The notes under the pieces: generated by a model
The model's input: the letters and a program-made list of their open reading frames with translations, nothing else
Told to the model about the DNA's origin: nothing
Database searches by the model: none
Position numbers and translations under genes: made by a program
Shown here: positions 1 to 6,284 of the stretch, one piece after another
Position numbering within the stretch: the first letter of the stretch is position 1
How the letters are laid out: each line of letters starts with the position of its first letter
From: Verrucomicrobiota bacterium
Lineage (GTDB): Bacteria; Verrucomicrobiota; Kiritimatiellia; Kiritimatiellales; Tichowtungiaceae
Direction of reading: 5' to 3'
Assembly: GCA_030619095.1 (NCBI GenBank)
Contig: JAUXCB010000041.1
Span: forward strand, 1 to 9,083
Length of the DNA: 9,083 bases

Positions 1-1
1 C

Positions 2-271
2 CTAAGACCGCTTGGCCTCCGACTTCAAGGTCAAACCTGTGTGCTGGCCCTCGGATTTTCACATGAAATCAAATATGAAATTCCCGCTGGAATCACTGTG
101 GAAGTGGATAAGGCAGGCGTTGCATTAAAAATCTCAGGGCACGATAAGGCCCTCGTCGGACAGGTTGCTGCGCGCATCCGTCTGTTCTCGCCCGCTGAGC
201 CCTATAAGGGCAAAGGCGTGAAATACAAAGGCGAACAGATCCGTCGCAAAGAAGGTAAGGCAGTGGCGTAA
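2..271 (+). CDS. rplF: 50S ribosomal protein L6, C-terminal part (5' truncated by window start)
   Basis: L6 binds 23S rRNA near the sarcin-ricin loop and the factor-binding site of the large subunit. Only about the last 89 codons are present. The stretch LALGFSHEIKYEIPAGI matches the conserved strand of the second L6 domain, and EPYKGKGVKYKGEQIRRKEGK matches the C-terminal rRNA-binding signature and basic tail. The true start lies upstream of the window; the GTG at 41 is an internal Val codon, not a start. The first seven codons or so (2-22) do not show the usual Gly-aromatic-Arg-Ala motif expected just before the LQG at 23-31, and frame 3 carries a stop at 3-5. That may be divergence or a sequence error close to the edge. 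The stop (269-271) is followed after 2 nt by rplR, as in other spc operons. Identity is certain; the first 20 bases are not. Confidence 0.95.
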   Translation, partial: LRPLGLRLQGQTCVLALGFSHEIKYEIPAGITVEVDKAGVALKISGHDKALVGQVAARIRLFSPAEPYKGKGVKYKGEQIRRKEGKAVA

Positions 272-273
272 TC

Positions 274-615
274 ATGAAGGTCAAAAACAAAGCAGATTAT
301 CGGAAGCGCAGACACCTTCGTTTGCGGAACAAAATCAAGGGAACTGCCGACCGTCCTCGGATGGCCGTCTATGTCTCCAATCGCTATCTTTACGTGCAGG
401 TGATCAATGACGACGCGCAGAAAACGCTCTGCTCGGCCTCTTCTCTGGGCGAAAGCAATACAGTCGAAGCCGCCAAAGTTCTCGGTACAAAGATTGCCGA
501 AGCCGCCAAGGCGCAGGGAGTTTCCCGTGTCGCGTTCGATCGCGGCGGGTTTTCTTTTGGTTCGCGTCTGCGGGCTCTGTCGGACAGTGCTCGTGAAGCC
601 GGCCTCGACTTTTAA
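274..615 (+). CDS. rplR: 50S ribosomal protein L18
   Basis: L18 binds 5S rRNA together with L5 and helps attach it to the central protuberance of the large subunit. The 113-residue product is close to the usual bacterial length (about 115-120). It has the basic N-terminal tail (residues 1-29, rich in Arg and Lys: KADYRKRRHLRLRNKIKG), the strand motif RPRMAVYVSNRYLYVQVI (27-44), the helix TVEAAKVLGTKIAEAAKAQG (63-82), and the hallmark VAFDRGGFSFGSRLRALSDSAREAGLDF ending at the C-terminus. The ATG follows the rplF stop by 2 nt, so translation is probably coupled; a purine-rich stretch (GAAGGTAAGG, 250-259) lies inside the end of rplF. No oddities seen. Confidence 0.98.
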   Translation: MKVKNKADYRKRRHLRLRNKIKGTADRPRMAVYVSNRYLYVQVINDDAQKTLCSASSLGESNTVEAAKVLGTKIAEAAKAQGVSRVAFDRGGFSFGSRLRALSDSAREAGLDF

Positions 616-640
616 TTTATGTAAATAGGAGTGACTCGCT

Positions 641-1132
641 GTGGCTAGAAAATTCGAAAAAAGAGAAGAAAAGAAATCCGAGTTCGAGGAACGCGTGGTT
701 CACATTAACCGAAACTCAAAAGTGGTTAAGGGTGGACGTCGTTTCAGTTTTGGCGCGCTTGTCGTCGTGGGGGATGGCAAAGGCCGCGTTGGATATGGCC
801 TTGGCAAAGCCAATGAAGTGGCCGATTCCATTCGCAAAGGGGGCGAAGCCGCCAAACGCGCAATGGTTCCGGTCACGATGAGAGGCACCACCATTCCTCA
901 CGAAGCGCTCGGCGAATATGGCGGCGCGCAGGTTCTTTTGCGTCCGGCCTCCGAAGGGACCGGTGTGATTGCCGGTGGATCTTGTCGCGCAATTCTCGAG
1001 CTGGCCGGTGTGCGCGATGTTCTCGCTAAATCACTCGGCAGCAACAATAAATTGAACGTAACCAAAGCAACCATGGTCGCTCTCGGTACCCTGCGTACGC
1101 GGGAAGAGGCGTTGGCGGCTCGCGGAAAGTAA
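641..1132 (+). CDS. rpsE: 30S ribosomal protein S5
   Basis: S5 sits at the mRNA entry and decoding side of the small subunit and contributes to translational fidelity; ram mutations map to this family. The 163-residue product contains the N-terminal double-stranded-RNA-binding-like domain (about 15-80), with ERVVHINRNSKVVKGGRRF and FGALVVVGDGKGRVGYGLGK, followed by the C-terminal domain (about 90-155) with LLRPASEGTGVIAGGSCRAI and a SLGSNNKLNVTKATMVAL segment. The start is GTG at 641. It is chosen because AGGAG at 627-631 lies 9 nt upstream and MARKFEKRE is a typical S5 beginning. The gene lies between rplR and rplO. rpmD (L30), usually found immediately downstream, is not present. Confidence 0.98.
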   Translation: MARKFEKREEKKSEFEERVVHINRNSKVVKGGRRFSFGALVVVGDGKGRVGYGLGKANEVADSIRKGGEAAKRAMVPVTMRGTTIPHEALGEYGGAQVLLRPASEGTGVIAGGSCRAILELAGVRDVLAKSLGSNNKLNVTKATMVALGTLRTREEALAARGK

Positions 1133-1148
1133 AAAAGAGGTTTTCGAA

Positions 1149-1589
1149 ATGAACTTGCATTCACTCAAACCGGCAGAGGGGTCCACTCATCGAAAAATCC
1201 GTGTTGGACGCGGACGGGCTTCAGGAAAAGGGAAAACCAGTGCGCGCGGACAGAAGGGTCAGATGTCCCGTTCCGGTTCCGGGCACAAACCGCTCTTTGA
1301 AGGGGGTCAGATGCCTATGGTACGCCGTATTCCAAAGCGCGGCTTTACCAATTTCACCCGAAAAATATTCGCGCCGGTCAACCTGACCGCTCTGGATGCT
1401 TTTGCTGAGGGTGCTGAAGTCACCGTAGAAACCCTGCGGGAGGCCGGCTGGGTCAAGGGCCGCTGGGATGGTGTAAAAATTCTTGGAACCGGTGAAATCA
1501 GCAAGAAGCTTTCTATTAAAGCCAATGCGTTCAGCGCAGCGGCCAAAGAAAAAATCGAAGCCGCCGGCGGTACCTGCGAAACCGTCTAA
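1149..1589 (+). CDS. rplO: 50S ribosomal protein L15
   Basis: L15 is a late-assembly 23S rRNA-binding protein of the large subunit. The 146-residue length is normal. The N-terminus has the long, flexible, Gly/Lys/Arg-rich extension that threads into rRNA: LHSLKPAEGSTHRKIRVGRG (3-22), followed by GKGKTSARGQKGQ and SGSGHKPLFEGGQMPMVRRIPKRGF. The globular C-terminal half carries VKILGTGEISKKLSIKANAFS and a final EKIEAAGGTCETV, both usual for L15. AGAGG at 1136-1140 is the ribosome-binding site, 8 nt before the ATG. The gene begins 16 nt after the rpsE stop, so no L30 gene can fit in between. Confidence 0.98.
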   Translation: MNLHSLKPAEGSTHRKIRVGRGRASGKGKTSARGQKGQMSRSGSGHKPLFEGGQMPMVRRIPKRGFTNFTRKIFAPVNLTALDAFAEGAEVTVETLREAGWVKGRWDGVKILGTGEISKKLSIKANAFSAAAKEKIEAAGGTCETV

Positions 1590-1614
1590 CCATTCACTCT
1601 AGAGGGGTTGCCCG

Positions 1615-2967
1615 ATGTTTTCCGCCTTTATAAACAGTTTTAAGATTCAGGAGTTGCGTCAGCGAATTCTGTTCACTTTGGGAATCATTTTTCTTTGTCG
1701 TCTACTGGCTAACATCCCGATTGCCGGTGTCGACTTCGGAATGATCACCGAACAGATCAAAGCTCAGGCTGCAGGCGGAGCCGGAGTCGGATTCCTTGAT
1801 ATGTTCAACCTTTTCAGCGGGGGTGCGGTCAAAAACTGTGCGGTCGGCGCGCTGGGCATCATGCCTTATATCAGCGCATCGATCATCATCCAACTGATGA
1901 CCGCCGTGGTTCCGTTCCTCGAAAAGCTCGCCCGTGAAGGCGAATCCGGACGGGCAAAAATCACACAGTACACCCGTTACCTCACGGTCATCCTTTGCTC
2001 CTTCCAGGCATTCATGCTGGCTAGCGCGTTGCAAAGTAATGGCCTCGGATTCTTTGACCCGGCGATCGTCCGGATTCCCGGCCCCGGTTTCATTCTGCTC
2101 ACCGTCATGACCATCACAACCGGAACCCTGCTGATGATGTGGCTTGGCGAGCAGATCACCGAGCGCGGAATCGGCCAGGGGATTTCCATTATTATCACAG
2201 TGAATATCATCAGTCGTCTCCCCATGGCGGTTGGTGCCATGATCAGCATGTTCAAACCGGTTGACGGGGTGGTTCGCCACTCTCCTTTCATGGCTGCCAG
2301 TATGCTTATCATGATTCTGGTCGTGATTGCCGGGGTCATCGCCGTCACACAGGCTCAGCAGAAGATTCCTGTTCAATACGCCAAGCGTGTTGTTGGGCGA
2401 AAAGTTTACGGCGGACAGCACACCTTTATGCCGTTGCGCGTCAACTACGCCGGGGTGATGCCAATCATTTTCGCACAAGCTATCCTCATGTTTCCCGGTA
2501 AAATCCTAAACATGATGCCCTGGCCCGCGGCTAAACAGCTCGGCGCGGCGTTTGCTTACGGAACCCCGCTTTATATGACTGTTTTCGGTCTTATGATTTT
2601 GTTCTTCTCCTACTTTTGGGTTGCTACGCAGTTCAACCCCGTTCAGATTGCCGACGATCTCAAAAAAGGCGGAGGGTACATCCCCGGTATTCGTCCCGGA
2701 ACACCGACTGCTGAATTTCTTGACCGCACCATGACCCGCCTCACGCTGGCCGGCGCGCTTTTTTTGACCCTCATCGCCGTGATGCCGACTATCGTTTCCA
2801 AGCAGTTCAGTATTCCCGGTATGGTTGCCTCATTCTTTGGCGGAACCAGCTTGCTGATTATGGTCGGGGTGATGCTCGATACCATGCGCCAGATCGAGTC
2901 CCACCTGCTTATGCGCCACTACGATGGGTTCCTTAAAAAAGGCAAGATCAAGTCCGGAAGAAGGTAA
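1615..2967 (+). CDS. secY: Preprotein translocase channel subunit SecY
   Basis: SecY forms the protein-conducting channel of the SecYEG translocon in the inner membrane. It exports unfolded preproteins with SecA and inserts membrane proteins delivered by SRP and FtsY. The 450-residue product is typical and shows about ten hydrophobic spans; the first is roughly residues 18-36 and the last about 404-422. Diagnostic segments are the lateral-gate and plug region (about 56-100), LGEQITERGIGQGISI (177-192), the cytosolic loop VVGRKVYGGQHTFMPLRVN (259-277), the loop GGYIPGIRPGTPTAEFLD (353-370), and the C-terminal tail HYDGFLKKGKIKSGRR. AGAGG at 1601-1605 serves as ribosome-binding site. The 3' end contains GGAAGAAGG (2956-2964), which also acts as the Shine-Dalgarno for adk. 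Confidence 0.99.
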   Translation: MFSAFINSFKIQELRQRILFTLGIIFLCRLLANIPIAGVDFGMITEQIKAQAAGGAGVGFLDMFNLFSGGAVKNCAVGALGIMPYISASIIIQLMTAVVPFLEKLAREGESGRAKITQYTRYLTVILCSFQAFMLASALQSNGLGFFDPAIVRIPGPGFILLTVMTITTGTLLMMWLGEQITERGIGQGISIIITVNIISRLPMAVGAMISMFKPVDGVVRHSPFMAASMLIMILVVIAGVIAVTQAQQKIPVQYAKRVVGRKVYGGQHTFMPLRVNYAGVMPIIFAQAILMFPGKILNMMPWPAAKQLGAAFAYGTPLYMTVFGLMILFFSYFWVATQFNPVQIADDLKKGGGYIPGIRPGTPTAEFLDRTMTRLTLAGALFLTLIAVMPTIVSKQFSIPGMVASFFGGTSLLIMVGVMLDTMRQIESHLLMRHYDGFLKKGKIKSGRR

Positions 2968-2970
2968 GTG

Positions 2971-3618
2971 ATGGAAGCAATCATCCTGCTGGGAGGCCCC
3001 GGAGCCGGTAAGGGAACTCTGGCGGAAGAGTTGATGCGGCAGGCCGGCTATCTCCACGTTTCGACCGGCGATATGCTCCGCGCTGCGGTTCAGTCCGGCA
3101 GTGAAGTGGGCCGCGAAGCCAAACCCTGTATGGAAGCTGGCGAACTTGTTTCCGACTCGATCATTCTCAAGATTATAAAAGAGCGGATCAAACAGGAAGG
3201 GCCTGAGGCCCAATTCATGTTCGATGGCTTTCCCCGTACCATGGATCAGGCGAAGGCGCTGGATGTGCTGTTTGCGGAAATCGGAGGAACCATTTCCCAC
3301 GTATTTAACCTAATGGTTTTGAGCGAAACATTGCTCGCTCGTCTCACTGGACGCCGAGTATGTAAGAGTTGCGGGGCCGTTTATCACATGGCCAACAAGC
3401 CCCCGAAACAGGAAGGGGTTTGCGATGTGGATGGCGGCGAACTCTACCAACGTGCCGATGATAGCGAGGCAACCATTCTCAACCGTCTCGAAATCTATGA
3501 AAAACAGACCGCGCCGCTAATCGATTACTACCAGAAGAAACAATTGTTGCGAGACATCAATGCCAGTGGAACCATGGCTGAAACCGATGCCGCCGTTATG
3601 AACGTGCTGAATACCTGA
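2971..3618 (+). CDS. adk: Adenylate kinase, zinc-binding LID type
   Basis: Adk catalyses ATP + AMP = 2 ADP in the cytoplasm and sets the adenylate energy balance. The 215-residue protein has the P-loop GGPGAGKGT (8-16), the AMP-binding segment STGDMLRAAV (31-40), FDGFPRT (84-90), and the LID entry Arg pair in TGRRVCKSCG (126-135). The long LID domain carries Cys131, Cys134, Cys151 and Asp154 (C-x2-C-x16-C-x2-D). This is the zinc-site pattern known from the Bacillus subtilis enzyme, with Asp as the fourth ligand, so structural zinc is expected. A GTG at 2968 directly abuts the secY stop, but the ATG at 2971 is preferred because AAGG (2961-2964) sits 6 nt from it and MEAIILLG starts like other Adk proteins. 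Coupling to secY translation is likely. Confidence 0.98.
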   Translation: MEAIILLGGPGAGKGTLAEELMRQAGYLHVSTGDMLRAAVQSGSEVGREAKPCMEAGELVSDSIILKIIKERIKQEGPEAQFMFDGFPRTMDQAKALDVLFAEIGGTISHVFNLMVLSETLLARLTGRRVCKSCGAVYHMANKPPKQEGVCDVDGGELYQRADDSEATILNRLEIYEKQTAPLIDYYQKKQLLRDINASGTMAETDAAVMNVLNT

Positions 3619-3628
3619 GGGGGGTGCA

Positions 3629-4396
3629 ATGATCCTAATCAAATCAGCCTCTGAACTCGAAGCCATGCGCCGCGTCAACCAGATGACCGCTCGTGTGCGC
3701 AATGCCGTCGCCGCCTATGTAAAGCCCGGTATCACCACCCTCGAACTCGGAAACCTCGCGCAAAAAATGATCCGAGAAATGGGTGGAACCAGTGCTTTCT
3801 ACGGCTACTACGGATTTCCCGGACAAATTTGCGTTTCTATAAATGATGAAGTCGTCCACGGCATTCCCGGCCGACGCATCATCCAGGAAGGCGACCTCGT
3901 TAGTATTGACACCGGAGTTTCTTTCGGAGGCTTCGTGGGCGACACCGCCACCACCGCGGTTGCTGGTAAAATCGATGGCGAAAAACAACGGCTTCTCGAT
4001 GTCACCCAAGCCGCCCTTGCTGCGGGGATCGCCAAAGCGGTTGAGGGAAATCGTATCGGCGATATTTCTCATGCCATCCAAACGGTTGTCGAAGAGGCCG
4101 GATTTTCCATTGTCCGCGACTTCGTTGGCCACGGTATCGGAAAAGAGATGCATGAAGACCCCCAAATTCCAAATTTTGGAAAGCCCGGCCGCGGTCCGAA
4201 GCTCAAAGCGGGCATGACTCTTTCCATTGAGCCGATGGTCAATCTCGGAGCCGAAAAAGTCCGGGTGCTCGATGATCAATGGACCGTCGTCACCAAAGAT
4301 GGCTCCCCCTCCGCGCATTTCGAACACACCGTCGCCATCGGCAAAACCAAAGCCGAAATTCTGACACTCCCGCAAAGGACTCCGAGTCTATTTTAG
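3629..4396 (+). CDS. map: Methionine aminopeptidase, type I
   Basis: Map removes the initiator Met from nascent proteins when residue 2 is small. It is a two-metal enzyme with the pita-bread fold. The 255-residue product has the five canonical metal ligands in order: Asp94 (VSIDTG), Asp105 (VGDTATT), His168 (VGHGIG), Glu201 (LSIEPM) and Glu232 (HFEHTV). It also has the substrate-binding His77 in NDEVVHGIP. There is no N-terminal zinc-finger extension, so this is the plain bacterial type Ia form. A strong ribosome-binding site (GAGGGGGG, 3617-3624) overlaps the adk stop and precedes the ATG by 4 nt. It is the last gene of the conserved spc block here; infA or rpmJ does not follow. A TTCCAA-N3-TTGGAA palindrome lies inside it at 4167-4181. 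Confidence 0.98.
   Translation: MILIKSASELEAMRRVNQMTARVRNAVAAYVKPGITTLELGNLAQKMIREMGGTSAFYGYYGFPGQICVSINDEVVHGIPGRRIIQEGDLVSIDTGVSFGGFVGDTATTAVAGKIDGEKQRLLDVTQAALAAGIAKAVEGNRIGDISHAIQTVVEEAGFSIVRDFVGHGIGKEMHEDPQIPNFGKPGRGPKLKAGMTLSIEPMVNLGAEKVRVLDDQWTVVTKDGSPSAHFEHTVAIGKTKAEILTLPQRTPSLF
4167..4181. repeat. TTCCAA-N3-TTGGAA palindrome, copy 1 (in map)
   Basis: TTCCAA (4167-4172), spacer ATT, then TTGGAA (4176-4181): two 6-bp inverted arms around a 3-nt spacer, followed by one more A. It lies inside the map coding sequence and is read as parts of Ile-Pro-Asn-Phe-Gly, a different frame from the other three copies in the window. The AT-rich spacer differs from the GGC/GGT spacers of copies 2-4, so this copy may be coincidental or a diverged family member. 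Confidence 0.5.
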
Positions 4397-4418
4397 CCAT
4401 TAAATGACGGATGATTTT

Positions 4419-4436
4419 AGCACATATTGTGCTTTT
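4419..4436 (+). terminator. Short hairpin after map, weak terminator or operator-like palindrome
   Basis: AGCACA (4419-4424) and TGTGCT (4428-4433) are perfect inverted arms around a TAT loop, with the run of Ts extending to 4436. The stem is only 6 bp and the T-run only four long, so termination would be partial at best. Position fits the end of the map transcript (23 nt after the stop). The palindrome could equally be a protein-binding site upstream of the phoH promoter. Confidence 0.35.
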
Positions 4437-4471
4437 GGATGGGCGAGGGTTCAACATGTTGAAAAAGTGGC

Positions 4472-4500
4472 TTTCCTGAAAAACGAAATCTCTTTATACT
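4472..4500 (+). promoter_or_regulatory. Candidate sigma-70-type promoter for phoH, transcript start near the ATG
   Basis: TATACT at 4495-4500 is a near-consensus -10 box (one mismatch to TATAAT). At 17-nt spacing the -35 position reads TTTCCT (4472-4477), a poor match. Transcription would begin about 7 nt after the -10, at or next to the phoH ATG (4507). No Shine-Dalgarno-like sequence lies between the -10 and the ATG, which agrees with a leaderless mRNA. Inferred from sequence only. Confidence 0.45.
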
Positions 4501-4506
4501 CCAAGT

Positions 4507-5817
4507 ATGAAAACCTTCATTCTGGATACCAATGTCCTGATTCACGACCCCACTGCCTACCGCCAATTTAAAGAGAATAATGTCATTATTCCTCTGAAGG
4601 TTCTGGAGGAAATTGATCAATTTAAGCGCGAGCTCAGTGAGCGCGGGCGCAGTGCCCGTACGGTTTCGCGTTCGCTGGATGAGTTGCGAAAGGCCGGAAG
4701 GCTCTCCGATGGCGTGCAACTTGAGGGTGGTGGAACCATCCGAGTGCTTTTCGCGGATAAGGATGATCCGTTTTCGGTGGGGCTTTCTGCCGACGACCTG
4801 ATTGTCAAGTTGGCTGTCGAACTTCAAAAATCCCGGCCTGACGAAAAATGCACCGTGGTGAGCAAGGACATCAATTTGCGGTTGAAGGCGGATGCCCTGG
4901 GTCTGGACGCCGAGGATTATGAAAATGGGAATCACCGTGAGGAAGATGAGACCTATACCGGTCAGGCGGTGCTGGATGCGGATGCAGAGGCGATTGGGTT
5001 CTTTGCGAAGGAGGGCCACGCGGTGATCCCCGGTATGGAGGAGTTGGTTGCCAATCAGTATGTGACGTTACAGAACCCGAATGACCCCAAGCAGACAATG
5101 CTGGGGCGGTACGATACGGAGACGCATCGCGTGGTGAAGCTACTCACGATCGATAATAACGCGCCCATTACCCCGCGCAACCGCGAGCAGCGCTTTGCAA
5201 TGGATGCGCTGCTGAACAATAAAATCAAGTTGGTTACGCTTTCGGGGAAAGCCGGTACCGGGAAAACCCTGTTGGCGATCGCGGCGGGACACCATCAGGT
5301 GATGGATACCAGACAGTACAAACGTTTGTTGGTTTCACGTCCAATTTTTCCGATGGGTAAGGATCTCGGTTATCTGCCCGGGTCGGTGGAGGAAAAACTC
5401 GATCCCTGGATGCAGCCGATTCATGACGCATTGTCGCTGATCGTTCACAGTCGAACCAGCCATGCGAATGTGCAAAACAAAAAAGGCGGCGATATGATTG
5501 CCTCCAATCCATTGATTGACGTGGAGCCGCTCACGTATATCCGAGGGCGGAGTATTCCCAACCAGTTTATGATTGTGGATGAATCCCAGAATCTGACACC
5601 GCTGGAGGTAAAGACGGTCATTACTCGTGTGGGACACGATACCAAGATTGTTCTGACAGGCGACTTATATCAGATTGATAACCCCTATGTGGACAGCCTT
5701 TCGAACGGATTGAGTGCTGCCGTTGAGAAATTCAGGGGGGAAGAGCTGGCCGCGCATATGCTCTTTACCGAAGGGGTTCGTTCCGATCTGGCCGAAAAAG
5801 CAGCGAATCTGCTTTAA
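4507..5817 (+). CDS. PhoH-like ATPase with N-terminal PIN nuclease domain
   Basis: This is a PIN-PhoH protein: a ribonuclease-like PIN domain joined to a RecA-like PhoH ATPase/helicase domain, a family linked to RNA unwinding and cleavage. The PIN domain (about 1-135) has FILDTNVLIHDP with Asp7, Glu34 and Glu35 (KVLEEID), Asp96/Asp97 (SADDLIV) and Asp121 (VSKDINL), so the acidic metal-binding residues look intact. The PhoH domain (about 220-436) has Walker A GKAGTGKT (247-254), RPIFPMGKDLGYLPG (278-292), Walker B MIVDESQN (355-362) and TGDLYQID (384-391). The 436-residue length is normal for the two-domain form. The ATG at 4507 begins at the usual PIN start and lacks a ribosome-binding site. 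It follows the spc operon after 110 nt and probably has its own promoter. No toxin-antitoxin partner gene is adjacent. The exact RNA target is unknown. Confidence 0.95.
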   Translation: MKTFILDTNVLIHDPTAYRQFKENNVIIPLKVLEEIDQFKRELSERGRSARTVSRSLDELRKAGRLSDGVQLEGGGTIRVLFADKDDPFSVGLSADDLIVKLAVELQKSRPDEKCTVVSKDINLRLKADALGLDAEDYENGNHREEDETYTGQAVLDADAEAIGFFAKEGHAVIPGMEELVANQYVTLQNPNDPKQTMLGRYDTETHRVVKLLTIDNNAPITPRNREQRFAMDALLNNKIKLVTLSGKAGTGKTLLAIAAGHHQVMDTRQYKRLLVSRPIFPMGKDLGYLPGSVEEKLDPWMQPIHDALSLIVHSRTSHANVQNKKGGDMIASNPLIDVEPLTYIRGRSIPNQFMIVDESQNLTPLEVKTVITRVGHDTKIVLTGDLYQIDNPYVDSLSNGLSAAVEKFRGEELAAHMLFTEGVRSDLAEKAANLL

Positions 5818-5822
5818 AGCAG
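5797..5822 (+). repeat. Three alternating complementary arms over the phoH stop codon
   Basis: AAAGCAG (5797-5803), CTGCTTT (5809-5815) and AAAGCAG (5816-5822) follow one another. The middle arm can pair perfectly with either flank, giving two mutually exclusive hairpins; the second pairing forms the palindrome CTGCTTTAAAGCAG (5809-5822). The phoH TAA (5815-5817) lies inside. There is no T-run after it, so it is not a standard terminator. It could be chance or a weak mRNA-end structure. Confidence 0.3.
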
Positions 5823-5893
5823 CTTCTCGCCTTTACAATATAGCGTTGGATTTACTACCGTTCCAACCCTTAGATTACAGAAGGGGAATCAAA

Positions 5894-6265
5894 ATGTTCT
5901 TTCAGAAAAGTATAAAAAAAATACTCGCGGAGCGTGGATATAAGCATTGTATCAGTGATGGTGAATTTACGCGTCATGCTGACCATGCACGCTATGTGCA
6001 ATATACCTTCTCCAAAGAATTTATTAAAAAGGATGAAAAAGTCGTTGATATCATCTTTCTCGCGGTTGATATGAATAATGAAAAACTGGTCATTAGTTTT
6101 TTTCGAGAGAATGTTTCAGTTGAAAATGGGATTCTGGAAAACGTAAATGTCAGTATCCCGTTAGTTAAGTTTTCAATGGAAGAGTTTGAGAAAAAAATTG
6201 ATCGCCTACTTCCTAAAAAAGTTTCTTTCCGAAGGCAGGGCATTGGAAAATCAGCAAGTTTTTAG
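5894..6265 (+). CDS. Small AT-rich orphan protein of unknown function
   Basis: I do not recognise this 123-residue protein. The ATG at 5894 is chosen because AAGGGG (5881-5886) lies 7 nt upstream; the same frame is open back into phoH, but that part is only the shadow of phoH. The product is small, soluble and basic: no signal peptide, no membrane segment, no cysteine cluster. Predicted features by eye are an N-terminal helix (FFQKSIKKILAERGYKH), alternating strands around VVDIIFLAVDM (50-60) and KLVISFFRENVSV (64-76), a helix SMEEFEKKIDRLL (94-106), and a basic tail KKVSFRRQGIGK. GC is about 36% over 5941-6240 (107 of 300 by hand count) against about 62% in a 60-nt sample of adk, so it may be acquired. 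TACAAT at 5834-5839 could be a -10 box. It lies between phoH and the aminotransferase, 19 nt from the latter. Confidence 0.75.
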   Translation: MFFQKSIKKILAERGYKHCISDGEFTRHADHARYVQYTFSKEFIKKDEKVVDIIFLAVDMNNEKLVISFFRENVSVENGILENVNVSIPLVKFSMEEFEKKIDRLLPKKVSFRRQGIGKSASF

Positions 6266-6284
6266 TTAGAGAATAAGGATAAAC

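Noticed and set aside
793..812. TTGGCAAAGCCAA inverted repeat in rpsE
   Set aside because: It encodes the conserved S5 segment GLGKAN and has the reverse arm order, so it is not a member of the TTCCAA-N3-TTGGAA set.
1702..2478. 258-codon open frame on the minus strand opposite secY
   Set aside because: The product is His/Asp-rich with no hydrophobic core, as expected for the reverse of a membrane-protein gene. The sense strand is certain SecY.
3644..4375. 243-codon open frame on the minus strand opposite map
   Set aside because: Mirror of the conserved map gene; no ribosome-binding site and no family resemblance.
4507..4920. PIN domain as a VapC-type toxin
   Set aside because: The PIN domain is fused in frame to a complete PhoH ATPase, and no small antitoxin gene lies beside it.
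4417..5019. 200-codon open frame on the minus strand opposite phoH
   Set aside because: It is antisense to the conserved PIN domain, shows no recognisable family, and its openness follows from the codon use of phoH.
5714..5893. Upstream extension of the small orphan gene into phoH
   Set aside because: The frame is open only as a shadow of phoH. A good ribosome-binding site directly precedes the ATG at 5894.
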